Shown: one piece after another, positions 34,905-44,673 of the stretch | How positions within the stretch are numbered: position 1 is the stretch's first letter | Layout: the number at the start of each line of letters is the position of its first letter | Source of the DNA: Planctomycetales bacterium | GTDB taxonomy: Bacteria > Planctomycetota > Planctomycetia > Planctomycetales > Planctomycetaceae | Direction: 5' to 3' | Length of the DNA: 64,000 nucleotides | Assembly: GCA_026400835.1 (NCBI GenBank) | Contig: JAPLOA010000070.1 | Location: forward strand, 1-64,000 | Position numbers and translations under genes: made by a program | The notes under the pieces: model-generated | The model's database searches: none | What the model saw: only the letters and a program-made list of their open reading frames with translations | Told to the model about the DNA's origin: nothing

Positions 34905-35060
34905 TATTCGGCTCGTGCGTTGTCAAACCCTACAATGTGCGTTGGACTTTCTTGTCCGACTGGGTTTCGACGGGGAAGAATGCCGGTCCTGTCCGGGAAC
35001 CAGGTCTTGAAACAGCACCTGTCTGTTGGCCCGAGATAATCAGAGCCTCGATTGGCCGAC

Positions 35061-36011
35061 TCATTTGACTGGTGCTGGCTGTGTTGGCAGAAACGGAAAC
35101 AGCCGTCGGATCTCTGCATCCGAGGGCTGTGATCCGTATTCGCAGATCTCAAATGCCTCGGCATATTTGACCGCCGCCCCTTTTTCATCTCCGTACCATT
35201 TCAGGAGTGAAGAGCGGTATTGATTGGCCTCGCCTGACTGACGTCGATCCCATCGCTCCCGCAGCCAGGCTCGACGCAATTCCGGCTGAGACGCAGGAGG
35301 AGCCTTTGCGGTTTCTTCTTCCGACCCCAACGCACCGCCTTCAAAAGTTTGTGACTCCAGTGCCAGCAGGGCGTCGACTTTCTTTTCGAAGACATCATCC
35401 AGCGAAACAGCGATATCAGCTTCGAAAGGGCAGGGTTTCTGAAATCGATCGCTGCTGTAGAGGAACACAGGGTTCTTCTTCAATGGCGCGGTGTCGGGGC
35501 AGAAGAACGGGACAGACACCATGTAAGCCGCGTCCTGCACCAGAACACCGACATAGCGATGGTCGGGGTGATAATCCCATGGGCGATGAGCAATCACGAC
35601 GTCGGCATTCCATGTACGAATCAATCGTGTGATCGTCTGGCGGTTCTCCAGCGTTGGAAGCAGTTCGCCATCATGGATGTCGAGCACTTGAGATGTCACA
35701 CCCAGCCGCTTTGCAACTTCTGCCGACTCTGCCGTTCGTCGTTTAGCAAGAGGTCCACCGGCCATTTGCCAGTGTCCAATATCGCCGTTCGTCACCGAGA
35801 CCAGTTTGACGCGATGCCCCATGGAGGCCCACAGAGCGGCTGTTCCGCCGCTTTTATATTCGGCGTCATCGGGATGAGCCCCAAAGCAAATAATGTTGAG
35901 CTTTCCATCATTGGCTGGCTCATCGCCCCGAACTGCCACAGGAAACGCGGTGATCAGCGCGATGGCCAGCAGCAGGAATAATGATGGCAATCGGAAGGGC
36001 GGTGTGCGCAT
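35061..36011 (-). CDS. PIG-L (LmbE) family N-acetylglucosaminyl deacetylase-like, secreted
   Basis: A 316-residue protein with a signal peptide (LFLLLAIALITAFPVAVRGD). The zinc-binding block AHPDDAE is at 45-51, and the second metal block HPDH is at 148-151 within WDYHPDHRYVGVL. These are the conserved active-site motifs of PIG-L deacetylases, which remove acetyl groups from GlcNAc-linked substrates. Export suggests an extracytoplasmic glycan or glycolipid as substrate, which I cannot name. About 60 bases separate it from the upstream DUF1501 gene on the same strand, so co-transcription is possible. Confidence 0.9.
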   Translation of the reverse strand: MRTPPFRLPSLFLLLAIALITAFPVAVRGDEPANDGKLNIICFGAHPDDAEYKSGGTAALWASMGHRVKLVSVTNGDIGHWQMAGGPLAKRRTAESAEVAKRLGVTSQVLDIHDGELLPTLENRQTITRLIRTWNADVVIAHRPWDYHPDHRYVGVLVQDAAYMVSVPFFCPDTAPLKKNPVFLYSSDRFQKPCPFEADIAVSLDDVFEKKVDALLALESQTFEGGALGSEEETAKAPPASQPELRRAWLRERWDRRQSGEANQYRSSLLKWYGDEKGAAVKYAEAFEICEYGSQPSDAEIRRLFPFLPTQPAPVK

Positions 36012-36073
36012 AGTGAAGCTCGTGATTGTCAGGTTAACCGTTTGCCGGAGAGATATGACTTAAGTCGAATTGG

Positions 36074-37468
36074 TTAGACGAGTTCCGGCATGATCTTCCC
36101 GCTGTCTTCGACGAGATACTGCGGTCGTCCATTGTTGTCGAGGATCGTTGTCTGTTCGACTCGAACACCCAAATGATGGAACAGTGTGGCGTAGACTTCG
36201 CCAAAGGTGACGGGTCGAGCGATCGCTTCGCCGGCGATGCGGTCTGTGGCGCCAATGACCTGCCCATGACGCATTCCGCCACCCGCCATCAGAGCACAGT
36301 TGACCTGCGGCCAGTGGTCGCGACCAACAATGTTGCTGATCTTGGGAGTGCGGCCGAACTCGCCCCAGATAACGACGGCACAATCATCAGACAGTCCACG
36401 TTGATGCAGATCTTCAATCAACGCGCTGACGCATTGGTCGAAAACCGGGAAGTCTTCCTGTTCGCGAACAAAGATGGAATTGTTCGCGCGGCCTTCGGCG
36501 TTTGTGCCACCGTGCCAATCCCATTTGCTGTAGTTCAAAGTCACCACTCGGACACCGGCTTCAATCAGTCGGCGAGCGACCAGCAGGCTTTGCGGCACGC
36601 GAGGTGCGCCGTTGGCATCAATGAAGATCTTTGGATTGCCGGTCCCGTAGCGGGCGACGACAGCCGGATCTTCTTTTGACAGATCGAGTGCTTCAGCCAG
36701 GCGAGATGATGTCAGCAGGCCCATGGCCTGCTCAGTAAAAGTATCCATCCCGGTCATCGTCATGGTGGCGTCGATGTCTCTGCGAAGCTGGTCCACGCTT
36801 TTCAGCAGGGACTTGCGATCGGCCAGACGTTCCAACGAGACACCGTTGAGCACCATGTCTTCTTTGGTTGGACCCATAGGCCGAAACGGCGCGTGAGATG
36901 TTCCGAGGAATCCCGGGCCGGGTTCGTTGTAAGGGCCGTGTGTACACGGATAGCAAAGACTGACAAATGGTGGAGCGGTCGGAGCAGCCGAGCCAAGAAC
37001 ATTCGACACCATCGAACCAAACTGAGGCCAGCCACCGGATGGCTTCGGCTTCTTCGGATCACGTCCGTTGAAAACCTGCACGGCATCATGATCGGCCTGG
37101 TTACCAACCAGCGATCGAATAATGGTGAGCTTGTCGCCCATGGTCGCCAGCTTTGGAAACGCTTCACAGATTTCCATGCCCGGGACATTGGTCGCGATCG
37201 GTTTCCACGGACCAGCGAACTCTTTGGGAGCTTCCGGCTTCAGGTCAAACATGTCCTGATGCGGCGGCCCACCCACCAGGTAAATCATGATGACGGATTT
37301 AGGGTTCTTCTTCTTGCCAGCAGATTCTTCGGCTCGCAGCAAAGACGGCAACGACCAACCTCCGGCCGTGCCCATTGCGGCCAGCGTTCCAATATTCAGC
37401 AGGCTGCGTCGAGAAAATCCATTACTGAGGCGGCCAGATTGATCATTCTGCGCAGTGAGACTCAGCAT
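36074..37468 (-). CDS. DUF1501 family secreted protein (3)
   Basis: A 464-residue DUF1501 protein with a twin-arginine leader (FSRRSLLNIGTLAAMGTAGGWSLPSLL). Family blocks seen are IYLVGGPPHQDMFDLKPEAP, SLVGNQADHDAVQVFNG, VIWGEFGRTPKIS and GRDHWPQVNCALMAGGGM. GGAG lies about 10 bases before the ATG. It probably forms a unit with the PIG-L-type gene downstream. No DUF1549/1553 cytochrome gene is adjacent. It resembles copy 1 (the GRDHW subtype) more than copy 2. Confidence 0.92.
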   Translation of the reverse strand: MLSLTAQNDQSGRLSNGFSRRSLLNIGTLAAMGTAGGWSLPSLLRAEESAGKKKNPKSVIMIYLVGGPPHQDMFDLKPEAPKEFAGPWKPIATNVPGMEICEAFPKLATMGDKLTIIRSLVGNQADHDAVQVFNGRDPKKPKPSGGWPQFGSMVSNVLGSAAPTAPPFVSLCYPCTHGPYNEPGPGFLGTSHAPFRPMGPTKEDMVLNGVSLERLADRKSLLKSVDQLRRDIDATMTMTGMDTFTEQAMGLLTSSRLAEALDLSKEDPAVVARYGTGNPKIFIDANGAPRVPQSLLVARRLIEAGVRVVTLNYSKWDWHGGTNAEGRANNSIFVREQEDFPVFDQCVSALIEDLHQRGLSDDCAVVIWGEFGRTPKISNIVGRDHWPQVNCALMAGGGMRHGQVIGATDRIAGEAIARPVTFGEVYATLFHHLGVRVEQTTILDNNGRPQYLVEDSGKIMPELV

Positions 37469-37684
37469 TCGGCAGGCTCCGGCAAGGTCGGTGGGAACTA
37501 GGAACAGCCAGTTGGCGGCTGGAAAAATAACGTGGGGGTGATCTTGGTAACACGGATTCGCGTCAGAATCCAGACCAGACCTCCCGAATTACGCCGAATC
37601 ATTGAGACCTTGTCATCCAAAGTCAGTGTCGTCTGCGCTCTGGCAGTATGTTCAGCTCCTCATCCCATTTGGTTGCTTAAGAGG

Positions 37685-37818
37685 CAGTCCCGAAATAACG
37701 TCCAGTCGTTTCCATGCCTTGAAATCCCAACCCGAAACGTCAGTGAGGGATTTTGCACAGCAACTCGATCCCTCGCTGACGCTTCGGGTTAGGATAGACT
37801 GAACTTGCTTCGGGACTG
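37685..37818. repeat. Repeat element A, copy 2 (uninterrupted)
   Basis: A 134-bp element bounded by cagtcccgaa and its inverse, with the core palindrome inside. It aligns throughout with element A1 at 4531-4841 once the inserted element B is removed, and shows the undisturbed ctgacgcttcgggtt site. No flanking target duplication could be found. Confidence 0.88.
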
Positions 37819-37838
37819 ATCCTAAGTTCAGAGCAGCC

Positions 37839-39098
37839 TTAACTTCGGACCTGACCTGAGCCGCGAACCACGAATTTGTAGCTCGTGAGTTCACGCATGC
37901 CGCATGGTCCTCGCGCGTGAAAGCGATCGGTGCTGATACCGATTTCCGCGCCCATCCCCAGCTCACCGCCATCGTTAAAACGAGTACTCGCGTTGATCAT
38001 GACTGCGGCTGAATCCACTTCCGCTTCAAACTCCATTGAAGAAGCGACACAGTTCGTCACGATCGCATCGGTATGAGCGGACCCATAACGTCGAATGTGT
38101 TCAATAGCCTGATCGATGGAGTCAACTATTCGCACGGACATGATCAGGGCCATGTGTTCAGTGCCGTAATCTGTCTCCGTCACTGCGACGCCGCCGGAGA
38201 TCATGTTCAGGCTGGCCGGGCAGCAACGCAATTCCACACCACGAGACTGCAGTTCTTTGGCCAGCGCAGGAAGCAGCCGGTCGACTGCATCACGATGAAT
38301 CAACAGCGTCTCTGCGGCGTTACAAACACCCGGCCGCTGGCACTTGCTGTTGATGGTAATGTCGATGGCCATGGTTTTGTCGGCAGAGGCATCGATATAA
38401 ACATGACAGATGCCGTCGAAATGTTTGATCACCGGCATCGTGGCTTCGCGAGTTACTCGTTCGATCAGTGAACGGCCCCCGCGCGGAATGGTGACATCGA
38501 TCAGGTTGCCCATGGAAAGCAGTTCACCCACGATGCTGCGATCCGTGGAATTCACAAGTTGTACGGCATGCTGCGGAAGTCCCTCGGAGATCAGTGATTC
38601 TTCAATGACCGACTGCAGGGCTCGGTTGCTGTGAATCGCTTCGCTGCCGCCGCGAAGGATCACTGCGTTGCCGCTCTTGACGCACAAGGCCGCGGCATCA
38701 ATCGTCACATTTGGTCGTGATTCATAAATGAAGAATACGACTCCCAGGGGAACTCGCACACGACTGATAAACAATCCATTCGGGCGTCGCTGGCCTTCGA
38801 TGACTTCGCCCACAGGATCGGGCAGGGAGATAATATGTTCAACGGCCTTCGCCAGGGCCTCGATGCGGTCTGCAGTGAGCTTCAGACGATCCAGCATGGC
38901 GGAGCTCAATCCTGCTGCCGCACCGGCGGACATGTCGATCTCGTTGGCGGCGACAATTTCGGCGGACCGGGCTCGCAGATTATTGGCGACTCGCTGCAGC
39001 CATGCGTTCTTTTTTCCCGCGGCGAGTGGAGCTAATGCCGCTGCTGCAAGGCGAGAATTCCGGGCCAGTGTTTGGGAGTATTCGAGTGTCGTCGACAT
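37839..39098 (-). CDS. proA: Glutamate-5-semialdehyde dehydrogenase (gamma-glutamyl phosphate reductase)
   Basis: It reduces gamma-glutamyl phosphate to glutamate semialdehyde, the second step of proline synthesis. I start at ATG 39098, giving 419 residues, the normal length; the frame extends upstream to 39281 but that part has no homologous look. Landmarks are PLGVVFFIYESRPNVTIDAAALC, GNAVILRGGSEA, and the catalytic cysteine block KCQRPGVCNAAETLL, and near the end TSYKFVVRGSGQVR. proB, its partner kinase, is not nearby. The upstream gene on the same strand is glutamate dehydrogenase, 133 bases away. Confidence 0.95.
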   Translation of the reverse strand: MSTTLEYSQTLARNSRLAAAALAPLAAGKKNAWLQRVANNLRARSAEIVAANEIDMSAGAAAGLSSAMLDRLKLTADRIEALAKAVEHIISLPDPVGEVIEGQRRPNGLFISRVRVPLGVVFFIYESRPNVTIDAAALCVKSGNAVILRGGSEAIHSNRALQSVIEESLISEGLPQHAVQLVNSTDRSIVGELLSMGNLIDVTIPRGGRSLIERVTREATMPVIKHFDGICHVYIDASADKTMAIDITINSKCQRPGVCNAAETLLIHRDAVDRLLPALAKELQSRGVELRCCPASLNMISGGVAVTETDYGTEHMALIMSVRIVDSIDQAIEHIRRYGSAHTDAIVTNCVASSMEFEAEVDSAAVMINASTRFNDGGELGMGAEIGISTDRFHARGPCGMRELTSYKFVVRGSGQVRS

Positions 39099-39231
39099 GA
39101 GAATGGGTTGCTGTTGTGCTGAGTGCTGCGAGTCAATGCAGGTTGGGAGTTGATTTGCGAAAGGCGGGTGAGATTCCCGGTGGCGATGTTTGGACGGGCA
39201 GGAAGACCATCCCACGAGACATTCGGATGCT

Positions 39232-40464
39232 CTAAATCCCGCCAAGCGTTGTCGCCCGCGCCACACGGCCGATGCCGACAAGATACGCGGCCACTCGCAG
39301 CGAGACCTTCTTTTCCTGCGCCGTTGACCAAACTTTATCGAAGCTGCGAGTCATCGTGCGTTCCAGTTCTTCGCGAACTCGGCCAAGATCCCAGCGGAAA
39401 TACTGCTGATTCTGGACCCATTCGAAATAGCTCACGGTGACACCTCCGGCATTTGCCAGAATATCGGGCAGCACGATCACATTTTTCTGGTTGAAGATGG
39501 CATCAGCTTCCGGAGTGGTTGGACCGTTGGCGGCCTCCACAATGAAACGTGCTCGCACATCTTTGGCATTGTCTTCCGTCAGGACACCGCCCAATGCCGC
39601 GGGGATCAACACGTCAACATCCAGAGCCAGCAGGGCCTCATTTGTGATCGACTCACCGCCGGGAAATCCTGCCAGACTTTTCTTGTCCGCAACCCACGCC
39701 AATGCCGCAATAATGTCGATGCCGTCTTTATTGAGAATTGCACCGCTGACGTCAGAGATGGCCACAACTTTTCCACCGGCTTTTTGCAGATACGCCGCGG
39801 TAAATGTACCGACGTTTCCGAAACCCTGAATGGCGACCGTTGATGATTCGATGGATCGGCCGAACTTGCGAAGCAGGGCAAGCGTCAGAGTTCCGACACC
39901 GCGGCCGGTCGCTTCTTCGCGTCCTTCAGCGCCGTAAAGTTCCACTGGTTTGCCGGTCACACAGCCGGGACTGAATCCGTGGAATTTTTCATACTGGTTC
40001 ATAATCCAGGCCATCGTCTGAGCATTCGTGCCCATGTCCGGAGCCGGGATATCTTTGTCAGGGCCGAAGATGTCATGGATCTCATCCACGAAGCGACGAG
40101 TCAGTCGTTCCAGTTCGTCGATCGAAAGATCTTTGGGATTCACGGCGATGCCCCCTTTGGCACCGCCATAGGGAATGTCGACAACCGCGGTCTTCCATGT
40201 CATCAGAGAAGCGAGGGCCAGCACTTCGTCTGCGTTAACTTCATGGTGGTAACGCAGTCCGCCTTTCATGGGGCCACGTTTGCTGTTGTGCTGCATGCGG
40301 AAGCCGACAAAGGTCGCGATCTCGCCGTTGTCGCGCTTGATCGGGACCTGCACCTTGACTTCGCGTTCAGGAATCAGCAGCAGATCGCGCATGCTGGAAG
40401 TCAGATTCATGACAGCAGCAGCTTCCTCGAAGTATTGCTCGGCTGCTTCAAATGCGCTCTTCAT
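39232..40464 (-). CDS. gdhA: Glutamate dehydrogenase (Glu/Leu/Phe/Val family)
   Basis: It interconverts glutamate with 2-oxoglutarate and ammonia using NAD(P). The 410-residue length fits hexameric GdhA/GudB enzymes. Landmarks are [10 protein letters not shown] (substrate Lys), [12 protein letters not shown] (catalytic Lys), [10 protein letters not shown], and the nucleotide-binding [12 protein letters not shown]. The DVSGAI sequence just after the Rossmann loop has an acidic residue at the usual cofactor-selecting site, which may favour NAD over NADP; this is inference. It lies just upstream of proA, so both glutamate-consuming genes may be co-transcribed. Confidence 0.94.
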   Translation of the reverse strand: MKSAFEAAEQYFEEAAAVMNLTSSMRDLLLIPEREVKVQVPIKRDNGEIATFVGFRMQHNSKRGPMKGGLRYHHEVNADEVLALASLMTWKTAVVDIPYGGAKGGIAVNPKDLSIDELERLTRRFVDEIHDIFGPDKDIPAPDMGTNAQTMAWIMNQYEKFHGFSPGCVTGKPVELYGAEGREEATGRGVGTLTLALLRKFGRSIESSTVAIQGFGNVGTFTAAYLQKAGGKVVAISDVSGAILNKDGIDIIAALAWVADKKSLAGFPGGESITNEALLALDVDVLIPAALGGVLTEDNAKDVRARFIVEAANGPTTPEADAIFNQKNVIVLPDILANAGGVTVSYFEWVQNQQYFRWDLGRVREELERTMTRSFDKVWSTAQEKKVSLRVAAYLVGIGRVARATTLGGI

Positions 40465-40563
40465 AATGACGGTACCTGTGTGCGGTGAGAAATGGTCTGT
40501 CGACAGAACGAGATATACGCGGAAAGGCGGATCTTTCCAATTGATTCGCCCGGCGTCAGCGTG

Positions 40564-41736
40564 TCATTCGACCGGAGTCCGGGACGTGGCAGACAGTTCA
40601 ACCAGGCTCCGCGTGATCTCTCGGGCATAAAGGGCCATACCGACTTTTGAGAGAACCGGGGCCGATTTTGAGAACAGTTTTTCCGCTTTGTCGCGACGAA
40701 AAACGGGGGAAGCGTCGCAGAATGGAATCCCTGCGTCCTGACAGAAACTTTGGAGGAGCTCAAACGGGAAGGTACTGGCAAAGGGCGTTTTGCCGGTGAT
40801 GCCCAGGCGGCGACTGAGTTCAGGAGCTCGATCAGAGGCCACGACCTGCCAAAGGACAGGGGACGTCGAAATCAACAGTTGCCCACCGGATTGTTTCACG
40901 GAATCCTGCATTGCCTTGATCGGTTTCAATGCGTGGTCGATCTGGAGTCTCAGGTCCGGTGGATTATCCGTAATCCACAGAAAGCCCTGGTTCCCGGCAA
41001 GACTGGCGTGAGACACGGAAAGCAGTTCCGGTCCATGCTGGCGAGTTTTCGCGAACAGCCATGATGCCGTGGCGGATTGTCTGACAAGCTGGAGTGTCGG
41101 GTTCTCCGGCTTTGGATGCATACGCAGCGTTGGGTGAGAACAAACGGAATGGTCACCCTCCTGCAGCGTCAGACTTCGATAGCAGCAGTCGTCGGCAATG
41201 TCGGTCATGTCTATGTGTAAGATAACAATGTCCGGCTTCAGTTTCGAAAGGTCATGTTGAAACTTCAGTAAAGCGAGCAGCGGACAGTATCCAGGAACTC
41301 CCGCATTGATCACTTCGACTTCTTCACCAGTCGATTGGGTGAAGAATTTTTTAAGCCATGCTGCAACCGTCTCCGATTCCGCCACGTGCGTTCCACAGAT
41401 GGTGTCATCGCCCAGCAGCAGAATTCGACGGACTCCGACCTGCGGAACCGATTCGATTTCTGCGCCACGGCACCCGAGTGAATTAATCCGAATTTCGATT
41501 GGCTTGGCGCCGGACTCGGTCACATGTGATGTCTGTTGTAGTCGTCGCAGTTCATGATGGTAGACGGCTGAGGGAACAAGAAGACTCTGATCTTCGAGCG
41601 GTGCCTGTCCGGCAACGATCAGGGCTGAAGGTGCCGCGTTGCTTCTGAGCCAGATCTCAACACCCAACACCGCAACCATCAACAGCGTCAAAGCTGTGAC
41701 AAATTGTCGAAGTGCGGTGAGAGGGCGAAGCGACAT
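40564..41736 (-). CDS. SGNH hydrolase-like membrane-anchored protein, degenerate active site
   Basis: A 390-residue protein with one N-terminal membrane helix (FVTALTLLMVAVLGVEIWL). The fold markers of SGNH hydrolases are visible: LLLGDDTICGTHV (block I), NAGVPGYCPLL (block II), and DIVILHIDMTDIADDC (block III). In block I the catalytic Ser of GDSxxxG is Asp. The C-terminal DxxH block reads SKVGMALYA and lacks a clear His. It is therefore probably a non-catalytic relative, perhaps of proteins that handle acylated glycans. A divergent spacer separates it from the SDR gene. Confidence 0.75.
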   Translation of the reverse strand: MSLRPLTALRQFVTALTLLMVAVLGVEIWLRSNAAPSALIVAGQAPLEDQSLLVPSAVYHHELRRLQQTSHVTESGAKPIEIRINSLGCRGAEIESVPQVGVRRILLLGDDTICGTHVAESETVAAWLKKFFTQSTGEEVEVINAGVPGYCPLLALLKFQHDLSKLKPDIVILHIDMTDIADDCCYRSLTLQEGDHSVCSHPTLRMHPKPENPTLQLVRQSATASWLFAKTRQHGPELLSVSHASLAGNQGFLWITDNPPDLRLQIDHALKPIKAMQDSVKQSGGQLLISTSPVLWQVVASDRAPELSRRLGITGKTPFASTFPFELLQSFCQDAGIPFCDASPVFRRDKAEKLFSKSAPVLSKVGMALYAREITRSLVELSATSRTPVE

Positions 41737-42220
41737 CGGTATCCGCGCAGGGGTTCACGGGCCAGAGAGTGTTCGAAATCTGAACACAGTTCGGTACAGG
41801 GATGAAGATACAGGTTTTCGTAGTTTACGTGGTCCTCTGAAAACGCCTCAATAGGGACTTCATCCCGGAGATTGGGGGATTCCGGGAGGCTGCGTTCTGT
41901 TGCGGGAAGGCGGCCTGAGGTAGCGGCCGCCAGCAAATGACGTCTGAAGGGCCGTTCCTGGGTCGTGGTACGGCTGAGTTTCCTGTTTGAGGACAGATCG
42001 GACTGCGGAAAGGAAAGTAAAAAGGGCCGTTCTGGAATACGGCGACAACGGAGTCTTGTTCGCCTTGGTAAATTCGGATCGCTATTCTGCGTATGTTGTT
42101 CAGGTGCTTGAGGGTCATTCGAGCCGCCCAATTGTGGACTCATTTCCCTTGTTTGTCGCATTCGTGCGTGCACCATACTTTCGTTCTTGCCCCATGTTTG
42201 ATAGTTCCAGCAAACCCATC
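41737..42220. other. Divergent intergenic region
   Basis: It lies between the minus-strand SGNH-like gene and the plus-strand SDR gene and presumably carries both promoters. A 162-residue minus-strand frame (41688-42176) fills most of it, but its composition (Arg/Ser/Pro-rich) and lack of a ribosome binding site argue against a gene. Confidence 0.5.
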
Positions 42221-42979
42221 ATGACTTTTGCATCTTTATCAGGACAGCGAGTTCTAGTAACTGGTTCTTCAGACGGGATTGGTCGCGCGATTGCAGTGGA
42301 ATGTGCGACAGCCGGAGCCGATCTCATTGTGAATTGTCGTCAGTCGATCGGCAAAGCGGAATCTGTGGCGGAGGAGATTCGAAAGCTGGGCAGGGCGGCC
42401 GACGTGATTTCGGCGGATGTCTCGCGAGAAAGTGATCGACAACATTTGCTGCTCGAGTCGTTTCGGACCGGACGTGTGGATGCCATCGTCAACAATGCGG
42501 GTGCAGATTTGTTAACGACCGAATTACGCGGCGCAGAGTTCTCCGTGAAGCTGAATCAACTGCTTCAAACGGATTTGCTCGGCACCATCGAATTGTCTCG
42601 GGCTTTTGGTCAGCGGTTTCGAGAACAGCAGCATGGTGCGATCCTGAACATTGGCTGGGACCAGTCTGATCGAGGGATGGAAGGCGATAGCGGCGAGTTA
42701 TTCGCGACGGCCAAGAATGCCATTATGGGATTTAGTCGATCTTTGGCTGTGAGTTTGGCGCCGCTCGTGCGAGTCAACTGCATCGCACCTGGCTGGATTC
42801 GGACGGCGTGGGGTGCGACCGCAAGTGAATACTGGCAGGACCGAGTAATCTCTGAGACACCGTTGCGGCGATGGGGTGAGCCACAGGACATCGCAAACAT
42901 GGCACGCTATCTGTTAAGCAAAGAGGCATCCTACATCACAGGGCAGGTCATTAACGTTAACGGTGGCGCGGTTCGATAG
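42221..42979 (+). CDS. Short-chain dehydrogenase/reductase-like protein with altered catalytic residues
   Basis: A 252-residue SDR fold with nucleotide loop TGSSDGIG near residue 15, VNNAGA, and a C-terminal IAPGWIRT and GQVINVNGG. It looks like the FabG-type class, but the YxxxK motif is FATAK: the proton-donating Tyr is Phe, while Lys is kept. The usual Asn in the NxxG block is Asp (QTDLLGT). The Ser position is ambiguous (NIGWDQS). It may bind nucleotide without normal redox chemistry. The start at ATG 42221 is chosen because the fold begins there; ATG 42194 is possible, and neither has a clear ribosome binding site. It precedes a dihydropteroate-synthase-like gene by 87 bases on the same strand. 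Confidence 0.82.
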   Translation: MTFASLSGQRVLVTGSSDGIGRAIAVECATAGADLIVNCRQSIGKAESVAEEIRKLGRAADVISADVSRESDRQHLLLESFRTGRVDAIVNNAGADLLTTELRGAEFSVKLNQLLQTDLLGTIELSRAFGQRFREQQHGAILNIGWDQSDRGMEGDSGELFATAKNAIMGFSRSLAVSLAPLVRVNCIAPGWIRTAWGATASEYWQDRVISETPLRRWGEPQDIANMARYLLSKEASYITGQVINVNGGAVR

Positions 42980-43066
42980 TGTTTGGCGGCAGGTTTTTTG
43001 ATCAGCAAGGCTGAAGGTTTATAGTTGCTCAGCCGGTTCTGACACTTTTTGTTCCGTGCAGGTCCC

Positions 43067-44494
43067 ATGACATCCTCCGCTGCTATTCATCAGCCCTCGC
43101 TTCTTTTTGTCACCGGTCGTTTGGCCGAGGCCAGTTTGCGAGAGGTGCTCGAAGCTATCGCACCGAAAGTTGGCTTTCGATTCGAGGTTGTTGTTCCCGG
43201 AATTCAGGTCGCGGCGCTGTTGCATAGTCGCATTCTTCTTAAGCGATTAACTGTTCCCGCAGAGATTGATCGAGTGATTCTGCCGGGCTGGTGTCAGGGT
43301 GATCTCCATGAGCTGGAGCAGCACTTCGGGAAGCCATTCGAGCGCGGCCCTCGCGATTTGCATGATCTGCCGGAGTATTTTGGACTGAGCAAACGCCGCA
43401 AGGCTGATCTGTCTCGTTACTCCATCGAGATCATTGCCGAGATCAATCACGCGACTCGAATGCCGCTCAAAGACGTAGTGCGCGAGGCACTCAGTCTTGC
43501 GGCTTCAGGTGCCAATGTCATTGATGTGGGTGGAGTGCCAGGAGAGAGCAGCCAGCGCATTTCCGAAATCGTTTCCGCCCTGAGACAGGAAGGGCTGCGA
43601 GTGTCGATCGACAGCTTTGATCCTCACGAAGTCGAACAGGCGGTGACAGCGGGAGCCGAACTGATCCTGAGCTGTAATCATTCCAACGTGGACTGGGTTA
43701 CGCAGCTGAAGACTGAAGTTGTGGTCATTCCTGATACGCCTCAGGATCTGCAGTCGCTGGACGATCTGATCGAACAACTTCGAGGTGCCAGTGTTCCGTT
43801 TCGTGTTGATCCGATCATTGAACCGATCGGGATGGGGTTTGCGGCATCTCTGGATCGCTATCTGAAGGTCCGTCAGAAGTACCCTGATGTTCCCATGATG
43901 ATGGGAGTCGGCAATATCACAGAGCTGACTGAAGTTGATTCTGCGGGCGTGAATATGGTGCTGGCCGCTTTCTGTGAGGAGCTGGGGATTCAGAGTATTC
44001 TTACAACGCAGGTCATCAACTGGTGTCGAAGTGCGGTCCGTGAATTTGATGTGGCTCGTCGACTGGTTCATCACGCCGTTGCGGCCCGCACAATCCCCAA
44101 GCATCTGGATTCTTCATTGGTCATGCTGCGAGATTCTCGTTTACGTTCAGTCTCAGCGCAGACGCTGGAGAGTCTGGCTGGTGCGCTGACCGACACGAAT
44201 TTTCGAATCTTTGCGGAAGCCGGCCAACTGCATTTGATGAACCGCCATGGTCATTGGAGTGGCGACGATGTCTTTCGCCTGTTTGAGCAGTCTCAGGCGA
44301 CGGGGATGGCTCTGGATGTGAAGATGGATCCGAGCCACGCGTTTTATCTGGGCTATGAACTGGCTCGTGCTGAGATCGCACTGCATCTTGGAAAGCAATA
44401 CGTCCAGGATGCGCCAATGCAATGGGGGCTCCTCGGTAAGTTGAAGGCTGGCTCGTCCAGTGCGATGCATGGATCTGACAAAGACAATCAATAA
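43067..44494 (+). CDS. Dihydropteroate synthase-like protein (DUF6513 type)
   Basis: A 475-residue protein. The N-terminal 120 residues (SLLFVTGRLAEASLREVLEAIAP) form the extra domain found in DHPS-related proteins of archaea and of bacteria with tetrahydromethanopterin-linked C1 metabolism. The middle is a pterin-binding TIM barrel: IIAEINHATRMPL, then GANVIDVGGVPGESSQRI, where true DHPS has DxGxxSTRPG, then VSIDSF and ELILSCNHSN. The length and the altered block argue against ordinary folate DHPS. A role in methanopterin-type cofactor synthesis is likely but unproven. It is flanked by the SDR gene and an RbsD/FucU gene, all on the plus strand. Confidence 0.82.
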   Translation: MTSSAAIHQPSLLFVTGRLAEASLREVLEAIAPKVGFRFEVVVPGIQVAALLHSRILLKRLTVPAEIDRVILPGWCQGDLHELEQHFGKPFERGPRDLHDLPEYFGLSKRRKADLSRYSIEIIAEINHATRMPLKDVVREALSLAASGANVIDVGGVPGESSQRISEIVSALRQEGLRVSIDSFDPHEVEQAVTAGAELILSCNHSNVDWVTQLKTEVVVIPDTPQDLQSLDDLIEQLRGASVPFRVDPIIEPIGMGFAASLDRYLKVRQKYPDVPMMMGVGNITELTEVDSAGVNMVLAAFCEELGIQSILTTQVINWCRSAVREFDVARRLVHHAVAARTIPKHLDSSLVMLRDSRLRSVSAQTLESLAGALTDTNFRIFAEAGQLHLMNRHGHWSGDDVFRLFEQSQATGMALDVKMDPSHAFYLGYELARAEIALHLGKQYVQDAPMQWGLLGKLKAGSSSAMHGSDKDNQ

Positions 44495-44673
44495 CTGGCG
44501 AAGAGGCCGCTGATCCGAAAGAGGCGAGCGGAAGTTACCGCGCGGAAGTATGCGGCACTCGTTTGCAGAAAACCGGGAAAGCTCTCAGAGACATTATTGG
44601 CAAGGCTAAGTCGTGCAGCCACAATCCCGCCTGTGATGTTCCCCCGGAGATTCTCAAAGGAAGACCGTCTGTT

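Noticed and set aside
41688-42176. 162-residue minus-strand frame upstream of the SGNH-like gene
   Set aside because: Composition is Arg/Pro/Ser-rich, it overlaps the N-terminus of a better-supported gene, and it has no ribosome binding site.
43067-44494. Folate dihydropteroate synthase (folP)
   Set aside because: The protein is about 200 residues too long, and the phosphate/pterin block reads DVGGVPGESS rather than the DxGxxSTRPG of FolP.
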